A stretch of 64,000 nt of DNA from Peronospora farinosa (Eukaryota; Oomycota; Peronosporomycetes; Peronosporales; Peronosporaceae), in NCBI GenBank assembly GCA_947646735.1, contig CANTFK010000478.1, positions 1-64,000 on the forward strand, in the 5' to 3' direction. The position numbers were made by a program, and so were the translations under genes. The stretch's first letter is position 1. The number at the start of each line of letters is the position of its first letter. Below, in pieces: positions 23,401 through 35,190 of this stretch. The notes under the pieces were generated by a model. That model ran no database searches and had not been told where the DNA came from. It saw only the letters and a list, made by a program, of their open reading frames with translations.

Positions 23401-24375
23401 CGGCTGCCTTGGCATCCTTCTGCGTCTGAACCTCTGCTGCCGCGCGCTCAGGGCCGATAAACGATTCTCTAGCAACAGCACCTCACGCGGCGCCACCCTC
23501 CGTCTCGTCCGCGAGCGCAGCCATCGCCTGCTCAGTGCAGATAAACGATCCTCTAGCACCGCCTTCTCGCGCGGCGCCACGCGCCTGTCTCCTCCGCGAG
23601 AGCAGCCGCCGCGCGCTCAGTGACGATAAATGGTCGTATAGCACCGCCTTCTCGCGCGGCGCTACGCGTCCGACTCCTCCGCGAAAGCGGCCGCCGCGGC
23701 ATCCTCTACGTCTGAACCTCTGCTGTCGCGCGTTCAGTGCCGATAAACGATCTTCTAGCAACGCCCTCTCGTGCGGCGCCACACGTCCGTCTCCTCCGCG
23801 GCGGCAGCCGCCGCGGCATTTTATCTGCATCTGAACATCCGCAGCCGCGCGCTCAGTGCCGATAAACGACAATCAAGTAACGCTTTCGCGCGCAATTCAA
23901 CGCGTCCGTCTTCTCCAAGAGCGCAGCCCATGTCCGTTGAGTGCAGATAAATTTTCCTCTTGCAACGCCCTCTCGCTCGGCGCGACACGACCGTCTCCTC
24001 TGCGAGGGAAGCCGCCGCGGCATCCTTCTGCGTCTGAACCTTCGCATCCGCGCTCCGGCCGAAAAACGATCTTCTAGCAACGCCTTCTCGAGCGGCGTCA
24101 CACATCCGTCTCCTCCGCGAGTGCAGCCGCCGCCCGCTCAGTACCGATAAACGATCCTCTAGCAACGCCTTCTCGCGCATCGCCACACATCCTTCTCCTT
24201 CGCGAGCGCAGCCGCCGCCCGCTCAGTGCCAATAAAAGATCCTCTAGAATCGCCTTCTTGCGCGGCGCCACGCGCCCGTCTCCTCCGCGAACGCGGCTGC
24301 CTTGGCATCCTTCTGCGTCTGAACCTCTGCTGCCGCGCGCTCAGGGCCGATAAACGATTCTCTAGCAACAGCACC
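14482..24375. repeat. 893-bp higher-order repeat block (9 monomers per unit)
   Basis: Equivalent points recur at 15712, 16606, 17499, 18393, 19286, 20179, 21072, 21965 and 22858, giving eight periods of 893-894 bp. Landmarks inside one unit (17556, 17641, 17758, 17877, 17962, 18077, 18163, 18248, 18366, then 18450) show nine monomers: five near 85 bp and four near 118 bp. The units before and after the strict block (14482-15711 and 22858-24375) are lengthened by 337 and 625 bp of extra monomers. Neighbouring units are nearly identical. Confidence 0.93.
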
Positions 24376-27300
24376 TCACGCGGCGCCACCCTCCGTCTCG
24401 TCCGCGAGCGCAGCCATCGCCTGCTCAGTGCAGATAAACGATCCTCTAGCACCGCCTTCTCGCGCGGCGCCACGCGCCCATCTCCTCCGCGAGAGCAGCC
24501 GCCGCGCGCTCAGTGACGATAAATGGTCATATAGCACCGCCTTTTCGCGCGGCGCCACGCATCCGTCTCCTCCGCGAGCGCAGCTGCCGCTCGCTCAGTG
24601 TTGATAACGATCTTCTAGCAACGCCTTCTCGCGCGACGCCACCCTCCGTTTTCTCCGCGAGCGCAGCCGCCGCCCGCTCAGTTCGGATAAACGATTCTCT
24701 ACTACCGCCTTCTCGCACGGCGCCACGCGCCCATCTCCTCCGCGAGAGCAGCCGCCGCGCGCTCAGTGACGATAAATGGTCATATAGCACCGCCTTCTCG
24801 CGCGGCGCCACACATCCTTCTCCTTCGCGAGCGCAGCCGCCGCCCGCTCAGTGCCAATAAAAGATCCTCTAGAATCGCCTTCTTGCGCGGCGCCACGCGC
24901 CCGTCTCCTCCGCGAACGCGGCTGCCTTGGCATCCTTCTGCGTCTGAACCTCTGCTGCCGCGCGCTCAGGGCCGATAAACGATTCTCTAGCAACAGCTCC
25001 TCACGCGGCGCCACCCTCCGTCTCGTCCGCGAGCGCAGCCGCCGCCCGCTCAGTTCGGATAAACGATCCTCTAGCACCGCCTTCTCGCGCGGCGCCACGC
25101 GCCCATCTCCTCCGCGAGAGCAGCCGCCGCGCGCTCAGTGACGATAAATGGTCGTATAGCACCGCCTTCTCGCGCGGCGCTACGCGTCCGACTCCTCCGC
25201 GAAAGCGGCCGCCGCGGCATCCTCTACGTCTGAACCTCTGCTGCCGCGCGTTCAGTGCCGATAAACGATTCTCTAGCAACAGCTCCTCACGCGGCGCCAC
25301 CCTCCGTCTCGTCCGCGAGCGGCAGCCGCCGCCCGCTCAGTTCGGATAAACGATCCTCTAGCACCGCCTTCTCGCGCGGCGCCACGCGCCCATCTCCTCC
25401 GCGAGAGCAGCCGCCGCGCGCTCAGTGACGATAAATGGTCGTATAGCACCGCCTTCTCGCGCGGCGCTACGCGTCCGACTCCTCCGCGAACGCGGCTGCC
25501 TTGGCATTTTATCTGCATCTGAACATCCGCAGCCGCGCGCTCAGTGCCGATAAACGACAATCAAGTAACGCTTTCGCGCGCAATTCAACGCGTCCGTCTT
25601 CTCCAAGAGCGCAGCCCATGTCCGTTGAGTGCAGATAAATTTTCCTCTTGCAACGCCCTCTCGCTCGGCGCGACACGACCGTCTCCTCTGCGAGGGAAGC
25701 CGCCGCGGCATCCTTCTGCGTCTGAACCTTCGCATCCGCGCTCCGGCCGAAAAACGATCTTCTAGCAACGCCTTCTCGAGCGGCGTCACACATCCGTCTC
25801 CTCCGCGAGTGCAGCCGCCGCCCGCTCAGTACCGATAAACGATCCTCTAGCAACGCCTTCTCGCGCATCGCCACACATCCTTCTCCTTCGCGAGCGCAGC
25901 CGCCGCCCGCTCAGTGCCAATAAAAGATCCTCTAGAATCGCCTTCTTGCGCGGCGCCACGCGCCCGTCTCCTCCGCGAACGCGGCTGCCTTGGCATCCTT
26001 CTGCGTCTGAACCTCTGCTGCCGCGCGCTCAGGGCCGATAAACGATTCTCTAGCAACAGCACCTCACGCGGCGCCACCCTCCGTCTCGTCCGCGAGCGCA
26101 GCCATCGCCTGCTCAGTGCAGATAAACGATCCTCTAGCACCGCCTTCTCGCGCGGCGCCACGCGCCCATCTCCTCCGCGAGAGCAGCCGCCGCGCGCTCA
26201 GTGACGATAAATGGTCATATAGCACCGCCTTCTCGCGCGGCGCCACGCATCCGTCTCCTCCGCGAGCGCAGCTGCCGCTCGCTCAGTGTTGATAACGATC
26301 TTCTAGCAACGCCTTCTCGCGCGACGCCACCCTCCGTTTTCTCCGCGAGCGCAGCCGCCGCCCGCTCAGTTCGGATAAACGATTCTCTACTACCGCCTTC
26401 TCGCACGGCGCCACGCGCCCATCTCCTCCGCGAGAGCAGCCGCCGCGCGCTCAGTGACGATAAATGGTCATATAGCACCGCCTTCTCGCGCGGCGCCACA
26501 CATCCTTCTCCTTCGCGAGCGCAGCCGCCGCCCGCTCAGTGCCAATAAAAGATCCTCTAGAATCGCCTTCTTGCGCGGCGCCACGCGCCCGTCTCCTCCG
26601 CGAACGCGGCTGCCTTGGCATCCTTCTGCGTCTGAACCTCTGCTGCCGCGCGCTCAGGGCCGATAAACGATTCTCTAGCAACAGCTCCTCACGCGGCGCC
26701 ACCCTCCGTCTCGTCCGCGAGCGCAGCCGCCGCCCGCTCAGTTCGGATAAACGATCCTCTAGCACCGCCTTCTCGCGCGGCGCCACGCGCCCATCTCCTC
26801 CGCGAGAGCAGCCGCCGCGCGCTCAGTGACGATAAATGGTCGTATAGCACCGCCTTCTCGCGCGGCGCTACGCGTCCGACTCCTCCGCGAAAGCGGCCGC
26901 CGCGGCATCCTCTACGTCTGAACCTCTGCTGCCGCGCGCTCAGGGCCGATAAACGATTCTCTAGCAACGCTCCTCACGGGGCCACCCTCCGTCTCGTCTG
27001 CGAGCGCAGCCGCCGCCCGCTCAGTTCGGATAAACGATCCTCTAGCACCGCTTCTCGCGCGGCGCCACGCGCCCATCTCCTCCGCGAGAGCAGCCGCCGC
27101 GCGCTCAGTGACGATAAATGGTCGTATAGCACCGCCTTCTCGCGCGGCGCTACGCGTCGACTCCTCCGCGAAAGCGGCCGCCGCGGCATCCTCTACGTCT
27201 GAACCTCTGCTGCGCGCGCTCAGGGCCGATAAACGATTCTCTAGCAACAGCTCCTCACGCGGCGCCACCCTCCGTCTCGTCCGCGAGCGCAGCCGCCGCC

Positions 27301-28330
27301 CGCTCAGTTCGGATAAACGATCCTCTAGCACCGCCTTCTCGCGCGGCGCCACGCGCCCATCTCCTCCGCGAGAGCAGCCGCCGCGCGCTCAGTGACGATA
27401 AATGGTCGTATAGCACCGCCTTCTCGCGCGGCGCTACGCGTCCGACTCCTCCGCGAACGCGGCTGCCTTGGCATTTTATCTGCATCTGAACATCCGCAGC
27501 CGCGCGCTCAGTGCCGATAAACGACAATCAAGTAACGCTTTCGCGCGCAATTCAACGCGTCCGTCTTCTCCAAGAGCGCAGCCCATGTCCATTGAGTGCA
27601 GATAAATTTTCCTCTTGCAACGCCCTCTCGCTCGGCGCCACACGTCCGTCTCCTCTGCGAGGGAAGCCGCCGCGGCATCCTTCTGCATCTGAACATCCGC
27701 AGCCGCGCGCTCAGTGCCGATAAACGACAATCAAGTAACGCTTTCGCGCGCAATTCAACGCGTCCGTCTTCTCCAAGAGCGCAGCCCATGTCCGTTGAGT
27801 GCAGATAAATTTTCCTCTTGCAACGCCCTCTCGCTCGGCGCGACACGACCGTCTCCTCTGCGAGGGAAGCCGCCGCGGCATCCTTCTGCGTCTGAACCTT
27901 CGCATCCGCGCTCCGGCCGAAAAACGATTCTCTATCAACAGCTCCTCACGCGGCGCCACCCTCCGTCTCGTCCGCGAGCGCAGCCGCCGCCTGCTCAGTA
28001 CCGATAAACGATCCTCTAGCACCGCCTTCTCGCGCGGCGCCACGCGCCTGTCTCCTCCGCGAGCGCAGCCGCCGCCCGCTCAGTAACGATAAATGGTCGT
28101 ATAGCACCGCCTTCTCGCGCGGCGCTACGCGTCCGACTCCTCCGCGAAAGCGGCCGCCGCGGCATCCTCTACGTCTGAACCTCTGCTGTCGCGCGTTCAG
28201 TGCCGATAAACGATCTTCTAGCAACGCCCTCTCGTGCGGCGCCACACGTCCGTCTCCTCCGCGGCGGCAGCCGCCGCGGCATTTTATCTGCATCTGAACA
28301 TCCGCAGCCGCGCGCTCAGTGCCGATAAAC
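24376..28330. repeat. Rearranged 893-type higher-order repeats
   Basis: The same monomer types as the 893-bp block but in expanded or shuffled units. Equivalent points at 24513 and 26201 are 1688 bp apart, and a 203-bp two-monomer duplication occurs at 27511 and 27714. Scattered single-base losses appear around 26950-27220. Confidence 0.8.
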
Positions 28331-28619
28331 GACAATCAAGTAACGCTTTCGCGCGCAATTCAACGCGTCCGTCTTCTCCAAGAGCGCAGCCCATGTCCGT
28401 TGAGTGCAGATAAATTTTCCTCTTGCAACGCCCTCTCGCTCGGCGCGACACGACCGTCTCCTCTGCGAGGGAAGCCGCCGCGGCATCCTTCTGCGTCTGA
28501 ACCTTCGCATCCGCGCTCCGGCCGAAAAAACGATCTTCTAGCAACGCCTTCTCGAGCGGCGTCACACATCCGTCTCCTCCGCGAGTGCAGCCGCCGCCCG
28601 CTCAGTACCGATAAACGAT

Positions 28620-30130
28620 CCTCTAGCAACGCCTTCTCGCGCATCGACACATCCTTCTCCTTCGCGAGCGCAGCGCCGCCCGCTCAGTGCCAATAAAAGA
28701 TCCTCTAGAACGCCTTCTTGCGCGGCGCCACGCGCCCGTCTCCTCCTGCGAACGCGGCTGCCTTGGCATCCTTCTGCGTCTGAACCTCTGCTGCCGCGCG
28801 CTCAGGGCCGATAAACGATTCTCTAGCAACAGCACCTCACGCGGCGCCACCCTCCGTCTCTCCGCGAGCGCAGCCATCGCCTGCTCAGTGCAGATAAACG
28901 ATCCTCTAGCACCGCCTTCTCGCGCGGCGCCACGCGCCCGTCTCCTCCGCGAGAGCAGCGCCGCGGCTCAGTGACGATAAATGGTCATATAGCACGCCTT
29001 CTCGCGGGCGCCAGCATCCGTCTCCTCCGCGAGCGCAGCTGCCGCTTGCTCAGTGTTGATAACATCTTCTAGCAACCCTTCTCGCCGACCACCCTCCGTT
29101 TTCTCCGCGAGCGCAGCGCCGCCCGCTCAGTTCGGATAAACGATTCTCTACTACCGCCTTCTCGCACGGCGCCACGCGCAATCTCCTCCGCGAGAGCAGC
29201 GCCCGCTCGCTCAGTGACGATAAATGGTCATATAGCACCGCCTTCTCGCGGGCGCCACACATCCTTCTCCTTCGCGAGGAGCCGCCGCCCGCTTAGTGCC
29301 GATAAACGATCCTCTAGCACCGCCTTCTTGCGCGGCGCACGCGCCCGTCTCCTCCGCGAACGCGGCCGCCGAGGCATCCTTCTGCGTCTGAACCTTTGCT
29401 ACCGCGCGCTCAGTGCTGATAAAGATCTTCTAGCAACGCCTCTCGCGCGGCGCCACCCTCCTTTTCTCCGCGAGCGCAGCCGCCGCCCGCTCAGTGCGGA
29501 TAAACGATCCTCTAGCACCGCCTTCTCGCGCGGCGCCACACGCTCGTCTCCTCCGCGAGCGCAGCCGCCGCCCGCTCAGTTACGATAAATGGTCCTATAG
29601 CACCGCCTTCTCGCGCGGCGCTACGCGTCCGACTCCTCCGCGAAAGGGCCGGGGATCTCTAGTTGAACCTCTGCTTCGCGCGTTCAGTGCCGATAAACGA
29701 TCTTCTAGCAACGCCCTCTCGTGCGGCGCCACACGTCCGTCTCCTCCGCGGCGGCAGCCGCCGCGGCATTTTATCTGCATCTGAACATCCGCAGCCGCGC
29801 GCTCAGTGCCGATAAAGACAATCAAGTAACGTTTCGCGCAATTCAACTTTTCTCAAAGGACATTCCGTTGAGTAATAAATTTTCCTCTTGCAACGCCCTC
29901 TCGCTCGGCGCGACACGACCGTCTCCTCTGCGAGGGAAGCCGCCGATCTTCTCTTAACCTTATCCGCGCTCCGGCCGAAAAACGATCTTCTAGCAACGCC
30001 TTCTCGAGCGGCGTCACACGTCCGTCTCCTCCGCGAGTGCAGCCGCCGCCCGCTCAGTTCTGATAAACGATCCTCTAGCAACGCCTTCTCGCGCATCGCC
30101 ACGCGCCCGTCTCCTCCGCGAGAGACTCTG
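28620..30130. repeat. Satellite stretch with clustered small deletions
   Basis: Monomers here match their neighbours but lose single bases repeatedly, mostly in C/G runs (GCAGCGCCGC for GCAGCCGCCGC, CGCGGGCGCC for CGCGCGGCGCC), and have short gaps near 29640-29660 and 29820-29960. This could be older, decayed satellite or an unpolished patch of assembly. Confidence 0.7.
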
Positions 30131-30134
30131 CCAC

Positions 30135-32200
30135 CCGCTTAGTGCCGATAAACGATCCTCTAGCACCGCCTTCTTGCGCGGCGCACGCGCCCGTCTCCTC
30201 CGCGAACGCGGCCGCCGAGGCATCCTTCTGCGTCTGAACCTTTGCTACCGCGCGCTCAGTGCTGATAAAGATCTTCTAGCAACGCCTTCTCGCGCGGCGC
30301 CACCCTCCTTTTCTCCGCGAGCGCAGCCGCCGCCCGCTCAGTGCGGATAAACGATCCTCTAGCACCGCCTTCTCGCGCGGCGCCACACGCTCGTCTCGTC
30401 CGCGAGCACAGCCGCCGCCCGCTCAGTTCTGATAAACGATCCTCTAGCAACGCCTTCTCGCGCATCGCCACGCGCCCGTCTCCTCCGCGAGAGACTCTGC
30501 CACCCGCTTAGTGCCGATAAACGATCCTCTAGCACCGCCTTCTTGCGCGGCGCACGCGCCCGTCTCCTCCTGCGAACGCGGCCGCCGAGGCATCCTTCTG
30601 CGTCTGAACCTTTGCTACCGCGCGCTCAGTGCTGATAAAGATCTTCTAGCAACGCCTTCTCGCGCGGCGCCACCCTCCTTTTCTCCGCGAGCGCAGCCGC
30701 CGCCCGCTCAGTGCGGATAAACGATCCTCTAGCACCGCCTTCTCGCGCGGCGCCACACGCTCGTCTCGTCCGCGAGCACAGCCGCCGCCCGCTCAGTTCT
30801 GATAAACGATCCTCTAGCAACGCCTTCTCGCGCATCGCCACGCGCCCGTCTCCTCCGCGAGAGACTCTGCCACCCGCTTAGTGCCGATAAACGATCCTCT
30901 AGCACCGCCTTCTTGCGCGGCGACACACGCCCGTCTCCTTCGCGAACGCGGCCGCCGAGGCATCCTTCTGCGTCTGAACCTTTGTTACCGCGCGCTCAGT
31001 GCTGATAAAGATCTTCTAGCAACGCCTTCTCGCGCGGCGCCACCCTCCTTTTCTCCGCGAGCGCAGCCGCCGCCCGCTCAGTGCGGATAAACGATCCTCT
31101 AGCACCGCCTTCTCGCGCGGCGCCACACGCTCGTCTCGTCCGCGAGCACAGCCGCCGCCCGCTCAGTTCTGATAAACGATCCTCTAGCAACGCCTTCTCG
31201 CGCATCGCCACGCGCCCGTCTCCTCCGCGAGAGACTCTGCCACCCGCTTAGTGCCGATAAACGATCCTCTAGCACCGCCTTCTTGCGCGGCGACACACGC
31301 CCGTCTCCTTCGCGAACGCGGCCGCCGAGGCATCCTTCTGCGTCTGAACCTTTGCTACCGCGCGCTCAGTGCTGATAAAGATCTTCTAGCAACGCCTTCT
31401 CGCGCGGCGCCACCCTCCTTTTCTCCGCGAGCGCAGCCGCCGCCCGCTCAGTGCGGATAAACGATCCTCTAGCACCGCCTTCTCGCGCGGCGCCACACGC
31501 TCGTCTCGTCCGCGAGCACAGCCGCCGCCCGCTCAGTTCTGATAAACGATCCTCTAGCAACGCCTTCTCGCGCATCGCCACGCGCCCGTCTCCTCCGCGA
31601 GAGACTCTGCCACCCGCTTAGTGCCGATAAACGATCCTCTAGCACCGCCTTCTTGCGCGGCGACACACGCCCGTCTCCTTCGCGAACGCGGCCGCCGAGG
31701 CATCCTTCTGCGTCTGAACCTTTGTTACCGCGCGCTCAGTGCTGATAAAGATCTTCTAGCAACGCCTTCTCGCGCGGCGCCACCCTCCTTTTCTCCGCGA
31801 GCGCAGCCGCCGCCCGCTCAGTGCGGATAAACGATCCTCTAGCACCGCCTTCTCGCGCGGCGCCACACGCTCGTCTCGTCCGCGAGCACAGCCGCCGCCC
31901 GCTCAGTTCTGATAAACGATCCTCTAGCAACGCCTTCTCGCGCATCGCCACGCGCCCGTCTCCTCCGCGAGAGACTCTGCCACCCGCTTAGTGCCGATAA
32001 ACGATCCTCTAGCACCGCCTTCTTGCGCGGCGACACACGCCCGTCTCCTTCGCGAACGCGGCCGCCGAGGCATCCTTCTGCGTCTGAACCTTTGTTACCG
32101 CGCGCTCAGTGCTGATAAAGATCTTCTAGCAACGCCTTCTCGCGCGGCGCCACCCTCCTTTTCTCCGCGAGCGCAGCCGCCGCCCGCTCAGTGCGGATAA
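30135..32200. repeat. 370-bp higher-order repeat (4 monomers per unit)
   Basis: The landmark CCGCTTAGTGCCGATAAACG recurs at about 30135, 30505, 30875, 31245, 31615 and 31985, an exact 370-bp period. Each unit equals three 85-bp monomers and one of about 115 bp. The sixth unit is partial. Units are nearly identical (for example TTTGCTACC versus TTTGTTACC). Confidence 0.94.
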
Positions 32201-32329
32201 ACGATCCTCTAGCACCGCCCTCTTGCGCGGCGCCACGCACCCGTCTCCTCCGTGAGCGCAGCTGCCGCTCGCTCAGTGTTGATAACGATCTTCCAGCAAC
32301 GCCTTCTCGCGCGGCGCCACCCTCCGTTT

Positions 32330-33660
32330 TCTCCGCGAGAGCAGCTGCCGCCCGCTCAGTGCCAATAAACGATCCTCTAGCAACACCTTCTTGCGCGGCG
32401 CCACGCGCCCGTCTCCTCCGCGAACGCGGCCGCCGTGGCATCCTTCTGCGTCTGAACCTCTGCTACCGCGCGCTCAGTGCCGATAAACGATCTTCTATCA
32501 ACGCCACCCTCCGTCTCCTCCGCGAGCGCAGCCTCCGCCCGCTCAGTGACGATAAACGATCCTCTACCACCGCCTTCTCGCACGGCGCCACGCGCCTGTC
32601 TCATCCGCGAGCGCAGCCGCCGGTCGCTCAGTGCCGAAAAACGATCCTCTAGAAACTCCTTCTCGCGCGGCGCCACACATCCTTCTCCTTCGCGAGCGCA
32701 GCCGCCGCCCGATCAGTGGCAATAAATGATCCTCTAGCATCGCCTTCTTGCGCGGCGCCACACGTCCGTCTCCTCCGCGAGAGCAGCCGCCGCGCGCTCA
32801 GTGCGGATAAACGATTCTCTACTACCGCCTTCTCGCACGGCGCCACGCACCCGTCTCCTCCGCGAGAGCAGCTGCCGCCCGCTCAGTGCCAATAAACGAT
32901 CCTCTAGCAACACCTTCTTGCGCGGCGCCACGCGCCCGTCTCCTCCGCGAACGCGGCTGCCGTGGCATCCTTCTGCGTCTAAACCGCTGCTACCGCGCGC
33001 TCAGTGCCGATAAACGATCTTCTATCAACGCCACCCTCCGTCTCCTCCGCGAGCGCAGCCTCCGCCCGCTCAGTGCGGATAAACGATCCTCTACCACCGC
33101 CTTCTCGCGCGGCGCCACGCGCCTGTCTCATCCGCGAGCGCAGCCGCCGGTCGCTCAGTGCCGAAAAACGATCCTCTAGAAACTCCTTCTCGCCCCGGCG
33201 CCACACATCCTTCTCCTTCGCGAGCACAGCCGCCGCCCGATCAGTGGCAATAAATGATCCTCTAGCATCGCCTTCTTGCGCGGCGCCACACGTCCGTCTC
33301 CTCCGCGAGAGCAGCCGCCGCGCGCTCAGTGCGGATAAACGATTCTCTACTACCGCCTTCTCGCACGGCGCCACGCACCCGTCTCCTCCGCGAGAGCAGC
33401 TGCCGCCCGCTCAGTGCCAATAAACGATCCTCTAGCAACACCTTCTTGCGCGGCGCCACGCGCCCGTCTCCTCCGCGAACGCGGCCGCCGTGGCATCCTT
33501 CTGCGTCTAAACCTCTGCTACCGCGCGCTCAGTGCCGATAAACGATCTTCTATCAACGCCACCCTCCGTCTCCTCCGCGAGCGCAGCCTCCGCCCGCTCA
33601 GTGCGGATAAACGATCCTCTACCACCGCCTTCTCGCGCGGCGCCACGCGCCTGTCTCATC
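32330..33660. repeat. 528-bp higher-order duplication (two to three copies)
   Basis: Equivalent points at 32734 and 33262, 32801 and 33329, and 32886 and 33414 are all 528 bp apart. The unit includes a shortened monomer with TTCTATCAACGCCACCCTCC, which lacks about 17 bp of the normal monomer. Confidence 0.9.
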
Positions 33661-34109
33661 CGCGAGCGCAGCCGCTGGTCGCTCAGTACCAATATACGAT
33701 CCTCTAGCATCGCCTTCTTGCGCGGCGCCACGGACCCGTCGCCTTCGCGAACGCAGCCACCGCGGTGGCATCGTTCTGCATCTGAATTTCTGCTGCCGCG
33801 CGCTCAGTGCCGATAAAAGATCATTTATCAACGCCTTCTCGCGCGGCGCCACCCTCCGTTTCCTCCGCGAGCGCAGCCGCCGCCCGCTTAGTGCCGATAA
33901 ACGATCCTCTAGCACCGCCTTCTCGCGTGGCGCCACCCTCCGTTTCCTCCGCTAGCGCTGCCGCTGCCCGCTCAGTGCCAATAAACGATCTTCTAGCATC
34001 GCCTTCTCGCGCGGCGCCACGCGCTTGTTCTTCCGCGAACGCAGTCGCCGCGGCATCCTTCTGCGTCTGAACCTCTGCTGCCGCGCGCTCAGTGCCAATA
34101 AATGATCTT

Positions 34110-34940
34110 CTAGCAACGACTTCTCGCGCGGCGCCACGCGCCCGTCTCCTCCGCGAGCGCAGCCGCCGCCCGCTTAGTGCCGATAAACGATCCTCTAGCA
34201 ACGACTTCTCGCGCGGCGCCACGCGCCCGTCTCCTCCGCGAGCGCAGCCGACGCCCGCTTAGTGCCGATAAACGATCCTCTAGCACCGCCTTCTCGCGTG
34301 GCGCCACACATCCGTCTCCTCCGCGAGCGCAGACGCTGCCCGCTCAGTGCCAATAAACGATCCTCTAGCATCGCCTTCTTGCGCGGCGCCACGCGCCCGT
34401 CTCCTCCGCGAACGCAGTTACCGAGGCTTCCTTCTGCATCTGAACCTCCACAGCCTCGCGCTCAGTGCAATTAAACGATTCTCTATCAACGCCCTTTGCG
34501 CGCGATGCCACAAGTCCGTCTCCTCCGCGAGCGCAGACGCCGCCCGCTCAGTGCCGACAAATGATCTTCTAGCAACGACTTCTCGCGCGGCGCCACGCCC
34601 CCGTCTCCTCCGCGAGCGCAGCCGCCGCCCGCTTAGTGCCGATAAACGATCCTCTAGCACCGCCTTCTCGCGTGGCGCCACACATCCGTCTCCTCCGCGA
34701 GCGCAGACGCTGCCCGCTCAGTGCCAATAAACGATCCTCTAGCATCGCCTTCTTGCGCGGCGCCACGCGCCCGTCTCCTCCGCGAGAGCAGTTACCGATG
34801 CTTCCTTCTGCATCTGAACCTCCACAGCCTCGCGCTCAGTTCAATTAAACGATTCTCTATCAACGCCCTTCGCGCGCGATGCCACAAGTCCGTCTCCTCC
34901 GCGAGCGCAGACGCCGCCCGCTCAGTGCCGACAAATGGTC
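34110..34940. repeat. 374-bp duplication near the right edge of the left satellite
   Basis: Equivalent points at 34262 and 34636, and at 34347 and 34721, are 374 bp apart. Monomers here are more diverged from each other than in the array centre, as is common at satellite edges. Confidence 0.85.
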
Positions 34941-35039
34941 GTCTAGCATCGCCTTCTTGCGCAGCGCCACGCGTCCGTCTCTCCCGCAAACGCGGCCGCT
35001 GTGGCATCCTTCTGCGTCTGAAGCTCTACAGCCGCGCGC

Positions 35040-35190
35040 TTAGTACCGATAAACGATCCTCACGCACTGACTTCTCGCTCCACAGGGCACTTATCTCGTC
35101 ACCCGCCTCAACATTCGACGATGCCAGTTTTGCCTTCTCGGCATGCAGTTGCTTCGTCAGGAAAGCAGCTCGCTCTCAAGCTTCGACGAA
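35040..35190 (-). pseudogene. Edge relic of a coiled-coil gene that seeded the satellite
   Basis: Minus strand reads ERAAFLTKQLHAEKAKLASS, then NVEAGDEISALWSEKSVRED, then RLSVL, and runs in frame into the first satellite monomer. The segment before WSEKS is not repeated anywhere else in the window, so it looks like the non-amplified border of the parental gene. This edge monomer (CACGCACTGACTTCTCGC) resembles the right-hand satellite monomers (CTCCAGCACTGACTTCTCGC) more than its own neighbours. The parent protein is not identified. It would be a long, Ala/Glu/Lys-rich coiled coil. Confidence 0.55.

Larger units (their letters stand above)
11192..35075. repeat. GC-rich satellite, left array (85- and 118-bp monomers)
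   Basis: Head-to-tail monomers sharing the core GATAAACGATCCTCTAGC then CGCCTTCTCGCGCGGCGCC. Two lengths predominate: about 85 bp, and about 115-119 bp, the latter carrying an extra segment around CATCCTTCTGCGTCTGAACC. Minus-strand reading gives an alanine/glutamate/arginine-rich coiled-coil peptide (LERAAA..LAEET.AWRRAREKALLEDRL), but the monomer length is not a multiple of three, so successive monomers fall in different frames. CpG is extremely dense. Order and divergence vary along the array, with several higher-order repeats listed separately. No array-interrupting transposon is seen. Confidence 0.96.

Noticed and set aside
11192..35075. CRISPR-like array
   Set aside because: Repeats are head to tail with no unique spacers, the monomers are 85-121 bp, and the context is eukaryotic.
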